DNA of 64,000 bases from Hyparrhenia diplandra. Its lineage: Eukaryota > Streptophyta > Magnoliopsida > Poales > Poaceae. This document shows positions 22,928-36,400 of the stretch, one piece after another. The position numbers and the translations under genes were made by a program. Under the pieces are notes generated by a model, which saw nothing but the letters and a program-made list of their open reading frames with translations, did not search any database and was not told where the DNA came from. The stretch is taken from positions 1-64,000 of the forward strand of contig JADLZK010001135.1 of the NCBI GenBank assembly GCA_015847255.1, written 5' to 3'. Numbering within the stretch: the stretch's first letter is position 1; the number at the start of each line of letters is the position of its first letter.

Positions 22928-24572
22928 TGCGCGTTGACATTCCAAAGTGAAACCAGGTTAATCGGTGATAACACTAGCATATCAACGGTGATAGATCTTG
23001 CCTAAGAAGATATTCATCCGCAAAGCGCACGGATCTATCGTTGTAGCATTTCACCCGGAAGTATTCGTGGTATCGTTATTTATATTTTCCCAAAGGAAGG
23101 CATGGTAGAAAAGGATCTAATAGAGACATGAACAGGATAACATGACTATGTAATGGACCAATGCTCATACTTGAGGGGATATAAAGGAACGGTAAAGGGA
23201 TAACTTGACACACTCACTCAAGCCAAACTCAAGGATAAAGATAAATAAGGAATAAAGAAAGACCTAAGTGGAGCATACAGATTCTAGTCATGGTTGTGCA
23301 TAGAACCGGTTGATAGTCGGGCAACACGTATGGGCGGGGAGGTCGGAGCTGAGAATGAAATGGACGGGGAAGACCTCCCGGAGCATCCCGAAGGAAGGCA
23401 TTTACTGAACTCCTACAGCACACACACGAACGTGGGGGATTTCAAGGGGACGGTCAAGGCTTGTCACGACCAAGCCGCCTACCCCCTCAACCGTGGCATG
23501 CACTCATATTCGAAGGATACGGCATCCAGGACACCACGCCCCGCATACTAGGACACTACTCATGTCCCCCATGGCCCCCCCACCCTACGGATGGTCGGAA
23601 TAGGACACGAGCAAGCCCCGAAGGACACAACGAATCGCCATTCAAAGACAATCCCGACACTACCCAATTATATTGCATGAATGGTTTAAGCATAAAGTTC
23701 TATATGACGATATCACAACATAGAAACTATAGACTAGTTCATGTGTCATGATCATGTCAAGAACAACATGTTAGATCATAAGATAAATCATGAGGTATAG
23801 AAATAACATGAAGACTCTAATCCTAATGCACAACAAAGATAAGATAAGAGCAAGGCTTTGGAAGAATACCATAGAAAGATTTATTCCCGGAATCCATCTT
23901 CCAAGGAGCCAAGCCCTCCTTGGTAGCTTTGCCTAGCTCCACATCCTAAACTACTAATCCTACTAGGAGGAGGAAGAAGAAGAATAGAGAGGGAGAGAGT
24001 GGCTCTTCTTGTGAGGTGTGTGTTACAATGGTGGGAGATGGCCTCCTTTTATAGGTAGAGGAGAGGGGCTCATTGGAAAATGTCCATCCCCACATGGAAG
24101 GTACAAAACCGACCTTGGTATACCGCCTAATTTGCTAAACCGACCATTCCACGGCGGGGAAACCCCGTTTGGAAGGTGCATCGAACCGCCTCCCCGAGGT
24201 TGGGCGAAACCGCCTCGGGGAGGGCGCGCCGCACTAGGTGGTGCGCGCGCACCCCCCTGGGCTCGGCCTGGCCCGGGCCTCGGTGGGGTGTCTTCCCTCG
24301 TCTTGAAAAGTTGTGGGCGGGCTTTGCTCGCCCAATTCTGATGTTTTGGGTCGATTTGCTTCTAGGCTTGTGTTTTGCAATAATGCGCTTCCCCGGATGG
24401 CGTACTTTGGTCGATTTTCCACTTGCTTTTATTATAAATCTGCAAAATAAAGTACAAGACACTACAAGTGGAATTTATTAGTGATAAATGTATATGTGTG
24501 TAGTAAGGTATAGTTTCACCCCTTATTGGTAGAATGTTGACGTTAAAAATATGTCGTTGGTGACCGTCAACA
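22928..24572 (-). repeat. 3' LTR of non-autonomous retrotransposon
   Basis: Read on the minus strand it starts TGTTGACGGTCACC and ends CGCA. It is nearly identical over about 1.65 kb to 27977-29624, differing by a few small indels and substitutions, so the insertion is fairly recent. Confidence 0.8.
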
Positions 24573-26689
24573 AACTCCCCTAAGCTTACCCTTTGCGGCG
24601 TCCTCGAGCAAAGATAAGTACTTGGTTGTTGATCGGGAGTTGCTACTATGCCGATTATGTTTCACAAGTGCCGGGGTTATAATAAGATTTTCTACTAGAG
24701 TTTGAATAAAATGGCACATCTTTTTTCTCACCCTTTATTACCTTTCATCGTGGCGGGGGCTTTTTAGCTTTTCTCAAAGTCTTGGGCGGTTGCCGAGATA
24801 GAACGGTTATAACGTAAATACTTTTCATTCATCCTTTTTGATTAACTTTCTCATCCGGGATTTATTTATTTAGTTCTATTTTGGTTTTTCGAGAAAGTAT
24901 GGGCTTTATTGCTATATATTTTTTTTTTGGAGAGGTGGGCTCGCTCGCCCTAGACTTTTGTCTTTTATTTTCTCTCTTTCTTTTTTTTTTTTTTTTTTGG
25001 AGATGTGGGCTCTACTCGCCCTTGGACACATGTCCATTTTTCATCTTTTTTTTTCTCTTTTTTCTCTTTTTTTTAGCATAGCCCATATCATTTCTCTTTT
25101 CTTTCAAATTAGATTCCCGGATGTCAAGTTTCTCTTTTGGACGAAATCATAGCAAATCCATTTGTACCATATCATACTTGGTAACAACTTAGACTAGATA
25201 GAGCCTATGCAACCCACATGAATCAGGTTTTTTTTTTTCGGGGATGAGTTTTTAGACTTAGCCACTAAACCCAAACTTTAGAGAAATTCGAATTATAAAC
25301 TAGACATGGGCAAAACATAAGACGGAGAGCAACTATTCATCATTTCAGGGGGTAGAACTAAACATTTCTACAACACATATGTATGGAGTGGAAAATATCT
25401 CCTCTCTCTCTTTCTTCTTCCCCCTTTTTTTTTTTTATTATTATTCTCATACCTCATCATTTATATAAGATAAGAAAATAAACGAATGGAATGTGAGATA
25501 CGAGTTACCTTTGTGGGAGTCCTCCCCCAAGCTAGCGCCCGACTTACCTTCGATTTTGATGATTTGCTCTTTATTGCACGCCATGATTTGATCTTGATTA
25601 ACGTCTTCTATTTAGCGTGCGTGAGACTCCCCCAAGCTTGTCTTGTGATGAATTTGGAAGAACGGGACAACCATTCTTGGGGTTTCAAAGGTTTTTTTGG
25701 TTCACCCGACAAGATACATTCTCCATTATCATCTCTAGGACACCCTCTTGAAATGGATAATTTCTATAGGGGGTTAGTCCATATGGTCAACCAAAATTTA
25801 CATTAGTAGTTTTGTTTCAATAATCAAACTCGACTCCATGTCTAATCGATTAAGGTAAACTTTTTTGACCTAAGCACCATGCTCAATTCAAAAAGTCTAT
25901 GGAAGTAGGATCATCAAGCTAAATGATCATAACTTCCAAAACCGCAACATACTTGGCATAGAAAATGGAAGCATGAATTGAAACAAGATTCATCCAATGA
26001 AGATGAAGACTTTGAAAGGTGAACAAAAAGTTTAATTTAAAAAAAAAAAAAAATTATAGATTTTATGTAATAAATATTTTTGTTAATTTTTTTTGATAAT
26101 AAAATATTTTATAAAACATATTTTTTTTTTTAAATATACCCCCATTTTTTTCTTTTGAAATATACCCCATTTTTTTTTTTTGAAAATATTATAGATTTTT
26201 GTGTAGTAATAAATTTTTTTTTTGTTTATTTTAATAATAAGATATTTTATAAAAACACACATATAAAATATATATATTTATTTTTATTTTTATTATTTTT
26301 TTGGCATGGTAACGAAAAAAGATGAGAGTGAAAGGTTCACATTACCATATTTTTGGTCCTCCCCAAGCTAGCTCGAAGCCCATTGGATCGGGGTTTTCGC
26401 CCCGTGTTTTTTGACTTTTCCCTGCATGGTTAGTATATGGTAGTTTCACGAGTGGACTTACCATCCTCCGTGATTACCAAAATTCAAAGCATATGCAGGA
26501 AGGAGCATTTCGAAGCGAGCTAGGTGTTTTCAAGAATTATTATTATTATTATATATATATATATTTTTGAAATTTATTATAAAGGGAGGACAAAAGAGCT
26601 TCACCAAACTTTTCAAACTCAAACAAGGCTAAGATAAAGATGCAAATAGGTCTAGCCTTGTTTTATCTCCATGATGAAATATTTATTTG

Positions 26690-26690
<1 letters not shown>

Positions 26691-26732
<42 letters not shown>
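26691..26732. repeat. (TA)21 microsatellite
   Basis: An uninterrupted run of 21 TA units inside the LTR-element interior. Confidence 0.95.
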
Positions 26733-26735
<3 letters not shown>

Positions 26736-26951
26736 AGATAAGTATGAGTAAAAAGAATTGGTGAATTATTACCTTTGTGTACTGGTGTGTGTGTACCAAC
26801 CACGCATGAAGGCAAGATGTTAAAACTCCCGCGGTGGTAGCTTGATGATCCATCTCAGGCGGACCACAAGGCTTAGGTGATACACAGGGTAGTGTATATG
26901 GACCATGGGCCTTAGTGGTCACAAAGGTGTAAAGGAGGATCCTTTACCTTC

Positions 26952-26982
<31 letters not shown>

Positions 26983-27239
26983 TCTTTTATTGGACCTTTG
27001 CGCACTCGAAAGTGTACTTAAACGGCAGCTTGGGGATAGAGTTCATAACTGCTGCATCGGTAGCGTGATGATCTTGATTTGGTAATGACTTCCTCACACC
27101 GAGTAGAGGGAGGCGGACCAAACTCACCCAGGTGCAACAAGGTCTTGGGAGAGAAAAGATCCCTTCTTGCTTACACGGAAGCAATGAAGGGTGGAGTCAG
27201 TGTCTTCATTTTTTTTTTACCTTGACCATATGGGGCCAA

Positions 27240-27383
27240 CCTGCTCCTCTCTCTCCTCTTATTTTTTTATATCTTTTTTTTTTTTTAAACTCTCTTTTTT
27301 TTATATAGCAAGGGGAGGCTAATCTCTTATTCATCTCTTTTTTTTTTCATCATTTTTTTTTTTTCTCTTTTTTTTTTTTCATC

Positions 27384-27414
<31 letters not shown>

Positions 27415-27790
27415 CACTTGAGCCCCTTTTTTTTTTAATCCCTTGGTGCACTTGGAACTTGATATTCTCACCATCTTCCCCTCACACACTTGGACTTTCG
27501 TGAAAAGTCAAGTTTGCAAAGTCGTGGTCTTCTTTTGAGTGTGTTCCTCCGCCCAAGAGTATCAAAGTTTTCTTGTTGATGTAGCCTCCATGTTTTCAAG
27601 CGTCGCATGCCCCTTTGTTCTTCTTAGTCTCCACTTGAAATGGTTAGTGACAAGAATACCCGAAGGTGCATACTAACTTGATAACAAGTCCTTGCTTTTT
27701 TATTTAAGATTTTTTTTTTTTTTTTTTTATAAGAGATTTTTTTTTTGTATATAAAAGATTTTTTTTTTTTATAAAAGATTTTTTTTTGTT
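27240..27790. repeat. Poly-T-rich tract
   Basis: Many T runs, the longest about 28 bases at 27387-27414, are spaced through the internal region. They are poly-A on the element's sense (minus) strand. Run lengths here are likely to be unreliable. Confidence 0.8.
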
Positions 27791-27960
27791 TTTAGATAAA
27801 CCTCGTTATAAACAAAGGTCACTACACATGCATATTATCATGATGAACATGTTCTAAAAGATGCCTTATAAAAACCAATGCCTTCAAGAACGGCCGAGAG
27901 AAATGCTTGTTGCATTTCTTAAGCGCATAATCACTAGAAACAGGTTTAGAACCCATCTCT

Positions 27961-27976
27961 AATAACGGCGCCAAAA
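27961..27976 (-). other. Primer-binding site next to the 5' LTR
   Basis: Minus strand ttttggcgccgttatt directly follows the LTR end CGCA. TGGCGCCGTT resembles the primer site found in many grass gypsy elements. It sets the element orientation as minus and the LTR border at 27977. Confidence 0.65.
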
Positions 27977-29624
27977 TGCGCCGTTGACATTCCCAAGTGA
28001 AACCACCGTGTCGGTGATAACACTAGGCACATCAACGGTGATAGATCTTGCCTAAGAAGATATTCATCCGCAAGCGCACGGATCTATCATTGTAGCATTT
28101 CACCCGGAAGTATTCAGTGGTATCGTTATTATTTATATTTTCCCAAAGGAAGGCATGGTGGAAAAGGATCTAATAGAGACATGAACAGGATAACATGACT
28201 ATGTAATGGACCAATGCTCATAACGGGGATATAAAGGAACGGTAAAGGGATAACTTGACACACTCACTCAAGCCAAACTCAAGGATAAAGATAAATAAGG
28301 AATAAAGAAAGACCTAAGTGGAGCATACAGATTCTAGTCATGGTTGTGCATAGAACCGGTTGATAGTCGGGCAACACGTATGGGCGGGGAGGTCGGAGCT
28401 GAGAATGAAATGGACAGGGGAGACCTCCCGAGCATCCGCCCCGAAGGAAGGCATTTACGAACTCCTACAAAGACACACGAACGTGGGGGGGATTTCAAGG
28501 GACGGTCAAGGCTTGTCACGACCAAGCCGCCTACCCCCTCAACCGTGGCATGCACTCATATTCGAAGGATACCGGCATCCGGACACCACGCCCCCGCATA
28601 CTAGGACACTACTCATGTCCCCATGGCCCCCACCCTACGGATGGTCGGAATAGGACACGAGCAAGCCCCGAAGGACACAACGAACCGCCATTCAAAGACA
28701 ATCCCGACACTACCCAATTATATTGCATGAATGGTTTAAGCATAAAGTTCTATATGACGATATCACAACATAGAAACTATAGACTAGTTCATGTGTCATG
28801 ATCATGTCAAGAACAACATGTTAGATCATAAGATAAATCATGAGGTATAGAAATAACATGAAGACTCTAATCCTAATGCACAACAAAGATAAGATAAGAG
28901 CAAGGCTTTGTAAGAATACCATAGAAAGATTTATTTCCGGAATCCATCTTCCAAGGAGCCAAGCCCTCCTTGGTAGCTTTGCCTAGCTCCACATCCTAAA
29001 CTACTAATCCTACTAGGAGGAGGAAGAAGAAGAATAGAGAGGGAGAGAGTGGCTCTTCTTGTGAGGTGTGTGTTACAATGGTGGGAGATGGCCTCCTTTT
29101 ATAGGTAGAGGAGAGGGGCTCATTGGAAAATGTCCATCCCCACATGGAAGGTACAAAACCGACCTTGGTATACCCGCCTAATTTGCTAAACCGACCATTC
29201 CACGGCGGGAAACCCCGTTTGGAAGGTGCACGAACCGCCTCCCCGAGGTTGGCCGAAACCGCCTCGGGGGAGGGTGCGGCCGCACCGGTGGTCTTGTAGC
29301 GCCCCCTCAGGCTCGCCCGGCCCGAGAAGCCGGTGGGGTGTCTTCCCTCGTCTTGAAAAGTTGTGGGCGGGCTTTGCTCGGCCCATTCTGATGTTTTGGG
29401 TCGATTTGCTCCTAGGCTTGTGTTTTGCAATAATGCGCTTCCCCTGGATGGCGTACTTTGGTCGATTTTCCACTTGCTTTTATTATAAATCTGCAAAATA
29501 AAGTACAAGACACTACAAGTGGAATTTATTAGTGATAAATGTATATGTGTGTAGTAAGGTATAGTTTCACCCCCTTATTGGTAGAATGTTGACGTTAAAA
29601 ATATGTCGTTGGTGACCGTCAACA
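27977..29624 (-). repeat. 5' LTR of non-autonomous retrotransposon
   Basis: This is the pair of 22928-24572. On the minus strand it begins TGTTGACGGTCACC at 29624. Short terminal TGTT...GCA. Host MULE sequence (ccgccatggccgcc) resumes at 29625. Confidence 0.8.
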
Positions 29625-29827
29625 CCGCCATGGCCGCCAAGCCGTTCCTCGTGCCTCGCACCGCAATGAAACTTGACGAAGCCGGTGACTCTATGGCTGC
29701 ACACGATCAGCGACATATGGTCCCCTAGGATAAGACGAAGGACAACCTTCCGATCCCACTCGGAGGGCTAAGATGATGCGAAAGTTGCGGCGTGACTTTC
29801 CTGAGGAAAGTTACTGAATCCACGTCC

Positions 29828-29836
29828 CATAGAGAG
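29828..29836 (+). repeat. Right 9-bp target duplication (catagagag)
   Basis: Identical to 22015-22023 and directly adjacent to the MULE end gtcc at 29827. Confidence 0.9.
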
Positions 29837-31783
29837 ATCAAAGTTTGGGCCAACCAGGTCAACATAGCTTGTTGAGCCAATGTCGCCATTGTTTGGGCTT
29901 TTACCCAAGACAGAAGAAAATTAGCTGTCCAACATGCCTACAAGGCTACAAGCTACTGGCGGCCTGGCGGGCTATGCCTCTCTAGGCCAGTTGACCTGAG
30001 CGCCATTACCATTTTAGCAGAAATAAGCCCAACCCGAACCTTGGCCCATTCATTTTTTTTCATATTATATATTCATTGTGTAGATCTAATCATGTGGAGT
30101 CTACAAAATTAGATTTTTCATTTTATGATTTTTTCTGTGATTTATTATGATTTTTCAAAGATTCAATCGAATTTTTTTAAAAAGAAAAAGGCAAAACATT
30201 TGTTATTGTAGCAATACCACCCTCGGAACCGCTTCGAGGGAGGTAATTTTCATGGTTTGAAAAGTTGAGGGAGGTGATTTGTCCGGTTTTAGCGTTGAGG
30301 GAGGAAAAGTGAACTTTCGTAATAGTTGGGGAAGAGAATTCAGACTTTTTCCTTGATTTTACCGTTTGTGCGGATATAGTTTGGATATTGAACAGGCATT
30401 CAATCAAGGAACAAGGAACATAAAGACCAAAAGGAATGTTGTCAAAAAGAAAATGCAAAAAGAACATAGGACTTGAAGTATCGAAATATTTGAAGTTTAT
30501 TTAAAACAATTTTTTTAGCCTATGCAAAAAAACTATATACAACCAAAATCCTTACTCTAGTTCGAGCCTCCAATTGTTCTTAAAAAAATTGTGAAAAAAA
30601 TAGACAAAGGGATCAATTATCTAATCAGTGATCCTTTTTAAAAGACAACCACCATGTCTAACGTACATCTCCATAGTCCATAGCCATAGTCTACAACGTG
30701 CAACAAGCCCACTTGAAAAGCAATATATTGCCCTTTTTATATGGGGTGTTTTAAAAAGAAGTTCAATATGTTGCCATGAAAATAATATGTTCACATCATT
30801 CCTACAAAGTCAAATACTATAAAATTGCACTGCTCCTCAACGTTAGCATATTAGTTTTTTTTATATGCATAATAAAGCATATTTTGGTGGTACTAAATAA
30901 ATGTTTTTAGACTGTTTAAATGCTGAATAAAAGTGACTAAATATTTTCTTTTTAGCGTTTAGCTAGAATACCACTGACTCAAAACGGTTATATTGATATT
31001 CGGCGGAGAACTCTACAGTAGAACATGACGCTGCGGCGGAGAAGTCTATTGGAAGTTTGGAGGTGCTTGCGAGAGCTTCCCTAAGAATGACGCACGAACT
31101 TCAAGTTTGGGAACTTTGGTGCATCAAGAGATCGGTTGCTGGAGTTGTGGAGTCTCTGGGAACTGTATTCACTCCTCAGTGATGTCTCTAAAGACTACCA
31201 ATGCTTGAAGCAAGAGAGAAAAGTTTTTTTTAATACAAAGAGAGAAGGTTGAAGGAACGCTCAACATCGAAGTGTGCTACTGTAGAGATCGATGCTGCAT
31301 AAAAATCTAACCTTAGACTACTTATGGTAGAAGTTTTATCCACAATTAATGTGTATTGCTATATAAGGATTTCCAATAATATGACAATATTTTTTTAAGA
31401 AAAGAGGGAACATATTGAGGACGCAACTCGAAGTAATGTTTGTTTGAGCAGCAACTTTTAGGTTTTTAGCTTCTGTGTTTTTCGATTGATTTTTTTTTTA
31501 AAAAAATAAACTTGATCTTCTCATCGAACCAAAAATTAAGGAAAAAAACTGAACTTTTAGTTTATTTACTCGTAAGCCAGCTTTCCATATATTAAAAAAA
31601 AATCCGTCAAATAGCTAGGCTATTTGCTTCTGCATCTAATATTTGTATAGCAAAAACTAGATATAAGCTGAGACAGTGATGTAGTCCCTAATTAACTCCC
31701 AAGGGTTATGAACCTCCACACGTTTCAAATTTTTTTTTTTGAAGGCATCACACCTCCAAGTCTCCAACAAGGACGTCTCCAAC
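29837..31783. other. AT-rich intergenic, no gene seen
   Basis: No recognisable coding segment, repeat pair or promoter was found. Short poly-A and poly-T runs are frequent. Confidence 0.55.
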
Positions 31784-32510
31784 TAGGCATGAAAGTGGTA
31801 TGGATAATCCTCCATACCGATCCGCTCCGAATCCGAATTTTTAAGGATACGAGATAAGTGTTTTTAATATCCGTGCGGATGCGGATAATCGAATCGATTA
31901 TATCGCGGATACGATTGTAGGATATGGTATTGGCGAAATCCGACGGATATGGATTATCCGATAATTTAACGCGGATTATCCGACACTTACAATAGGATAA
32001 TCCGAATATTTTAAAGAGCCCAAGCGTCAATAATACTTTATCTTTTAGCTATATATGGAATTGTAATCCTGTAATTGCTTATTTGCCTAATTTGTAGGCA
32101 ACAAGGACGTGTGTCTTGTGATTGCTATTTACCTGATTGTTTATTTGCATAGCACGCACCCAATCCTGTGAACTTTTATTTGCATGAGCCACGCCGGCCA
32201 ATTAGCTCGTGTGGCCCATAAGTGGTGGATTGATGGTGATCATTTGGAGTTGTATTGCCGCTTCTATGACTTGGGTTTATGAATTATTTATCATCATAAA
32301 AACAAGAATGTAAACATATATTATCCGATTTGAAAATGTCCGCTTCCGCTCCGACACCGGTCCGAACCCGTACCATTTCGACATCCTAAAAAATCCGTAT
32401 TCGCATCCGAATCCGTACAATATCCGATCCGCTCCAAATCCGATTAGAAAAAGAGGATTAGGATATGGGAGAGCCATTATCCGCTCCGATCCGATCCGTT
32501 TTCATCCCTA
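31784..32510. mobile_element. Non-autonomous hAT element with 8-bp target duplication
   Basis: The ends are taggcatgaaagtgg and the reverse complement of the right end, tagggatgaaaacgg, followed on both sides by ggataat-type motifs. The 8 bases tctccaac flank the element exactly (31776-31783 and 32511-32518), the hAT signature. Subterminal ggat/atcc repeats (gatccgctccg, atccgatccg) are dense at both ends. The 727-bp body has no transposase. Confidence 0.85.
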
Positions 32511-33411
32511 TCTCCAACAGTATAGCTTAGAGCTTGCTAAATTACCTAAGCGATGATCTCACACATTTTACAATGCATCTCTCTCTTACAATAAGATATT
32601 TAGATGTGCTTGCTACAATCACCTTCTTTGTATTTAGAGTATTAGTTTAAGAGTTAATGCTAACTATGCTATTGGACATACTCTAAACTCAGTCCTTTAG
32701 TACTTCTTATTACTGAGGTCAGCATTTGGCCAAGTGTGGACGGCATCAAGTTAGATAATTGTAAGCACTACCGTCGTGTCCCAGGACCAGGCCAGGACGA
32801 CGATGTTCCAACAACAGAGGCTATCATTTCACGACAAAATATACTTAGCTTTAATCATCCTACGGATCTGCATCACATATTCGCATGATTCATATACATA
32901 TTCATATAAAGTCACGCTTTCGAAAAAAAAATGTTTCATATTCATATAGAGGTACAACACCAAGATAGTTTAATATACCACAGCAATAAAGTAAAATAAA
33001 ATACACCAAGAGAAAGTCCACAATTTCAAGTGCACCACACGCCGTCACGCTTGTGCAGCTGTGCAAGCTGTGCCCCACTACAACCTCCAGTCAGAAGACA
33101 ACGTCGCCGTTGCAGCAGTGGAGGTCCGCGCGACCCGTTGGTGTCGTCGCTGTCGGTCGGCCGGGCCATCCGGCCTTGTCTCTCTGTTCATCACTGGTGC
33201 TCGCTCGTGCTCGAGCTCGCCTGCCTTCCCGCGTCGGCGTCGCCGGCCTCCTCGTATAAGAAAAGAACCGACACGCCGCCTTCGCACTCGTCAACCCCTC
33301 CACTTCGCCTCCCTCGCTCGCACGCGCTCGGATTCCTCCCGCCTCCAGATCTCGATGCGTTGGGCGCTCCCCTGACACCTGACGAGGCGACGCCAGTCAC
33401 GCCACGCCACC
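32511..33411. other. Upstream flank and probable leader of the CLC gene
   Basis: 32511-33000 is AT-rich without recognisable content. 33030-33411 turns GC-rich, as expected for a 5' leader. No confident TATA box was found. Confidence 0.45.
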
Positions 33412-36400
33412 ATGTCCTCCTGCGACGACGACCACGCCTCGCTCCTCAGATCCCACGCCGGGCTCGGGGCCTCGTCGCCGCCGTCCTGCCCCTCGCGCCG
33501 CGCGGGCGGCGGGGCACCAGCACCACGCCGACGTCGAGGCGGACGAGGCCACCGTCACCGCATCTCCGAGGCTCGCCAGCGGCGGCGGCGTGCGCGGCCT
33601 CCTGCGCAACCTCGAACGCCGCATGTCCGCACGCGGATCTGGGCCTGGGCCTGCCCGTCGCCAGCACCAGCATTACCAGCAGCTCGATCGCTCCGTGGCG
33701 ATCGAGTCGCCGTCGCAGCGGCAGCGGGAGAGACTGGCGGTGGGGATGACGACGAGCTCGGGGACGGGGCGCCGCCCGAGTGGGCGCTGCTGCTCATCGG
33801 CTGCCTCCTCGGGCTCGCCACCGGCATCTGCGTCGCCGCGTTTAACCGCGGGGTGAGTCAGTGCTCAGTGCTTTCTAATTGGGTTAGTTGGACATTCATA
33901 AGTGTAGAGTGTAGTAGTTGTTGCAGTGTAGCCCTCTGAGCCCTGTGTTCTAGTATTTGGGTCTATTTGGTTTTAGTAACGTTTTAGCCTACTTTTGGAA
34001 TGTGTAACTGCCATGCAAAAGCTAGTGCCATGCTACAAATTTGGTTCCATTTATATCTACCTAATAACCTAAATGATCTATATATAGTATATATAACATT
34101 TCGTACAACTCACTGATAATATCGTTAACTATTATGAGGGATTGAAATGATGGATGTCCAATTGCAACAAATTTTATTTAAAAACTAAGGACATTACACT
34201 AACCAAATTTTATCTTCATGATAATAGCCGAGATTTTGTGATTGCATCTTGAACAACTGATTCCTTAATGGCTTTTCTAGGTTCATGTCATCCATGAATG
34301 GGCATGGGCAGGTACTCCCAACGAAGGAGCAGCATGGCTCCGCCTGCAGAAGCTAGCTGATACTTGGCACAGGATACTGCTGATCCCGGTGACTGGAGGT
34401 GTGGTTGTAGGAATGATGCATGGGTTGCTCGAGATATTTGAGCAGCTAAAACTTGTGACATCAGGGCAGAGGCAAGGAATCAATTTCGTTGGAGCCATCT
34501 TCCCAACCATAAAGGCTGTCCAGGCTGCTGTTACCCTAGGGACTGGTTGTTCCCTGGGGCCTGAAGGTCCTAGTGTGGATATTGGCAAATCGTGCGCAAA
34601 TGCATGCTCAGAAATGATGGAGAGTAACCGGGAAAGGCGTATTGCACTCGTTGCCGCTGGTGCTGCTGCTGGCATTGCTTCAGGTATAATTTTCATTCAA
34701 TGACACATCACAAAATGGAAATTTCATTTTAATTGGATCTGGGAACCGGCTAGAATCGCTAGATGCCTTTGGCATGCCAACCTTTGGTTTTTAGAATATG
34801 GCCTGTGATTATTCAACAGATAATGGACTAGGAGTAAGCATAGATTCGTAAATGTTGTAAAAGGGAACTTTAAAATTGAGTAGCTAATAAGGGCCACTGG
34901 ATCAGTTGCAATACTGCCCTTAAAGCTACAACCTTAGTTTTGATTTTTAATCTACAATTATACTGTTTTTCATGATATAAGTTTGCTAATATACTGCTCC
35001 CGGTATGTCTGTCTGTTCAGGCTTCAATGCAGCAGTTGCTGGGTGCTTCTTTGCCATTGAAACTGTATTGAGGCCCCTTAAAGCAGAAAATTCACCTCCA
35101 TTCACTACTGCAATGATAATATTGGCATCTGTTATATCATCTACTGTTTCAAATGTTTTACTTGGAGCAAGACCAGCTTTTATAGTGCCAGCGTATGAGC
35201 TAAAATCTGCTGCGGTAACTGTTTTGATCTTTTCATTCAGTAACTTTAGTAGCTACCCTTCTTTTTATGAAGTTTTGGGCACCTCTTTTTAAAATGTTTT
35301 CTAATTTCATCAAGCCCAAATACACGATTCCATGTGTTTAGGTTATGGGCATAATGCCAATAATTTTTTTTTTTCCTAAAGTTAGGATAAAATTTTTTTC
35401 GTTATAAATTTCAAGTTCCTTTGGAAAATTATTATTCTATGATTCTATGATGTTGACTTGGGTTTTGAACCTCACATAACATTGTTCTCATATTATTTAA
35501 ATTCAAGTGCATGTGAAATGTGTGTGTGTGTTTTAGGTTGTCCTAATCTCTTCAACTTGTTTGCAGAGCTACCCCTGTACCTTATCTTAGGAATGCTCTG
35601 TGGAGCAGTGAGTGTGGTATTTGACAGATTGGTAGGATGGTTTTCAAGATTCTTTGGCGCATAAAGGAAAAGTTTGATTTCCCCATTATAGTATACCCCT
35701 GCTTTGGGTGGGCTGGGAGCTGGTATCATAGCTCTGAAATATCCAGGGATCTTATACTGGGGTTTCACAAATGTTGAAGAAATATTGCATACTGGGAAAA
35801 GTGCTTCTGCTCCTGGTATCTGGTTGTTGACTCAACTGGCAGCTGCAAAGGTAGTTGCAACTGCCCTCTGCAAGGGCTCTGGCCTTGTGGGAGGGCTATA
35901 TGCTCCAAGCCTGATGATTGGGGCTGCTGTGGGAGCTGTTTTGGGGGTTCAGCTGCTTATTTAATAAATTCAGCTTTACCTGGTAATGCTGCTGTTGCAC
36001 AGCCACAAGCTTATGCTCTGGTAAGTTGCTTTGAATCCACTTTCCCTAATGTGATAAGTAATAATGTGCATTAACTCTGATTTTCTGTAGGTCGGAATGG
36101 CTGCTACACTAGCCTCAGTCTGTTCAGTCCCGTTGACTTCAGTACTGCTTCTCTTTGAGCTGACAAAGGATTACAGGATTTTGCTTCCTCTCATGGTAAG
36201 TGTTAACTGTCAATGTACACTTTCTATGTTTTTGCTATACAACACGTAAACACAAATTTGTCTAGTTATTTTCATTACCATTTTATATGCCAGAGACATA
36301 TTGGTCATTTCCTTCACTTCCTAGTCTATGTTCAAACTAATACACATTTTATTTCCTGGCTCTTACAGGGAGCAGTTGGGTTGGCAATATGGGTTCCTTC

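Larger units (their letters stand above)
24573..27976 (-). mobile_element. Internal region of a coding-deficient (LARD-like) gypsy-type element
   Basis: This is about 3.4 kb between the LTRs without gag, protease, reverse transcriptase or integrase frames. On the minus strand the end next to the 3' LTR reads gtaagcttaggggagttt, the noncoding 3' tract seen in many grass gypsy elements. Repeated aagcttgggggag motifs occur (25525 and 25630 areas). The opposite end carries the primer site. It is rich in poly-T and AT tracts. It must rely on proteins from another element to move. Confidence 0.7.
22024..29827. mobile_element. Mutator-like element (Pack-MULE type) hosting a nested LTR element
   Basis: The left terminal repeat begins ggacgcggattgagtga and the right one, reversed, begins ggacgtggattcagtaa. 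The match runs for about 50 bp, including tctggaaagtcacgtcg versus ctcaggaaagtcacgccg, and ends aactttcgca. A perfect 9-bp duplication, catagagag, flanks it, the Mutator signature. Without the nested element the MULE would be only about 1.1 kb, with a GC-rich interior (22140-22850 and 29625-29770) that has open frames on both strands but no domain I recognise. This is the typical appearance of captured gene fragments. No transposase is present. Confidence 0.85.

Noticed and set aside
22857..29624. LTR borders at TGTT (22857 and 27908)
   Set aside because: These would place the primer site inside the LTR. The minus-strand reading TGTTGACGG...CGCA followed by TGGCGCC fits an LTR and primer site better.
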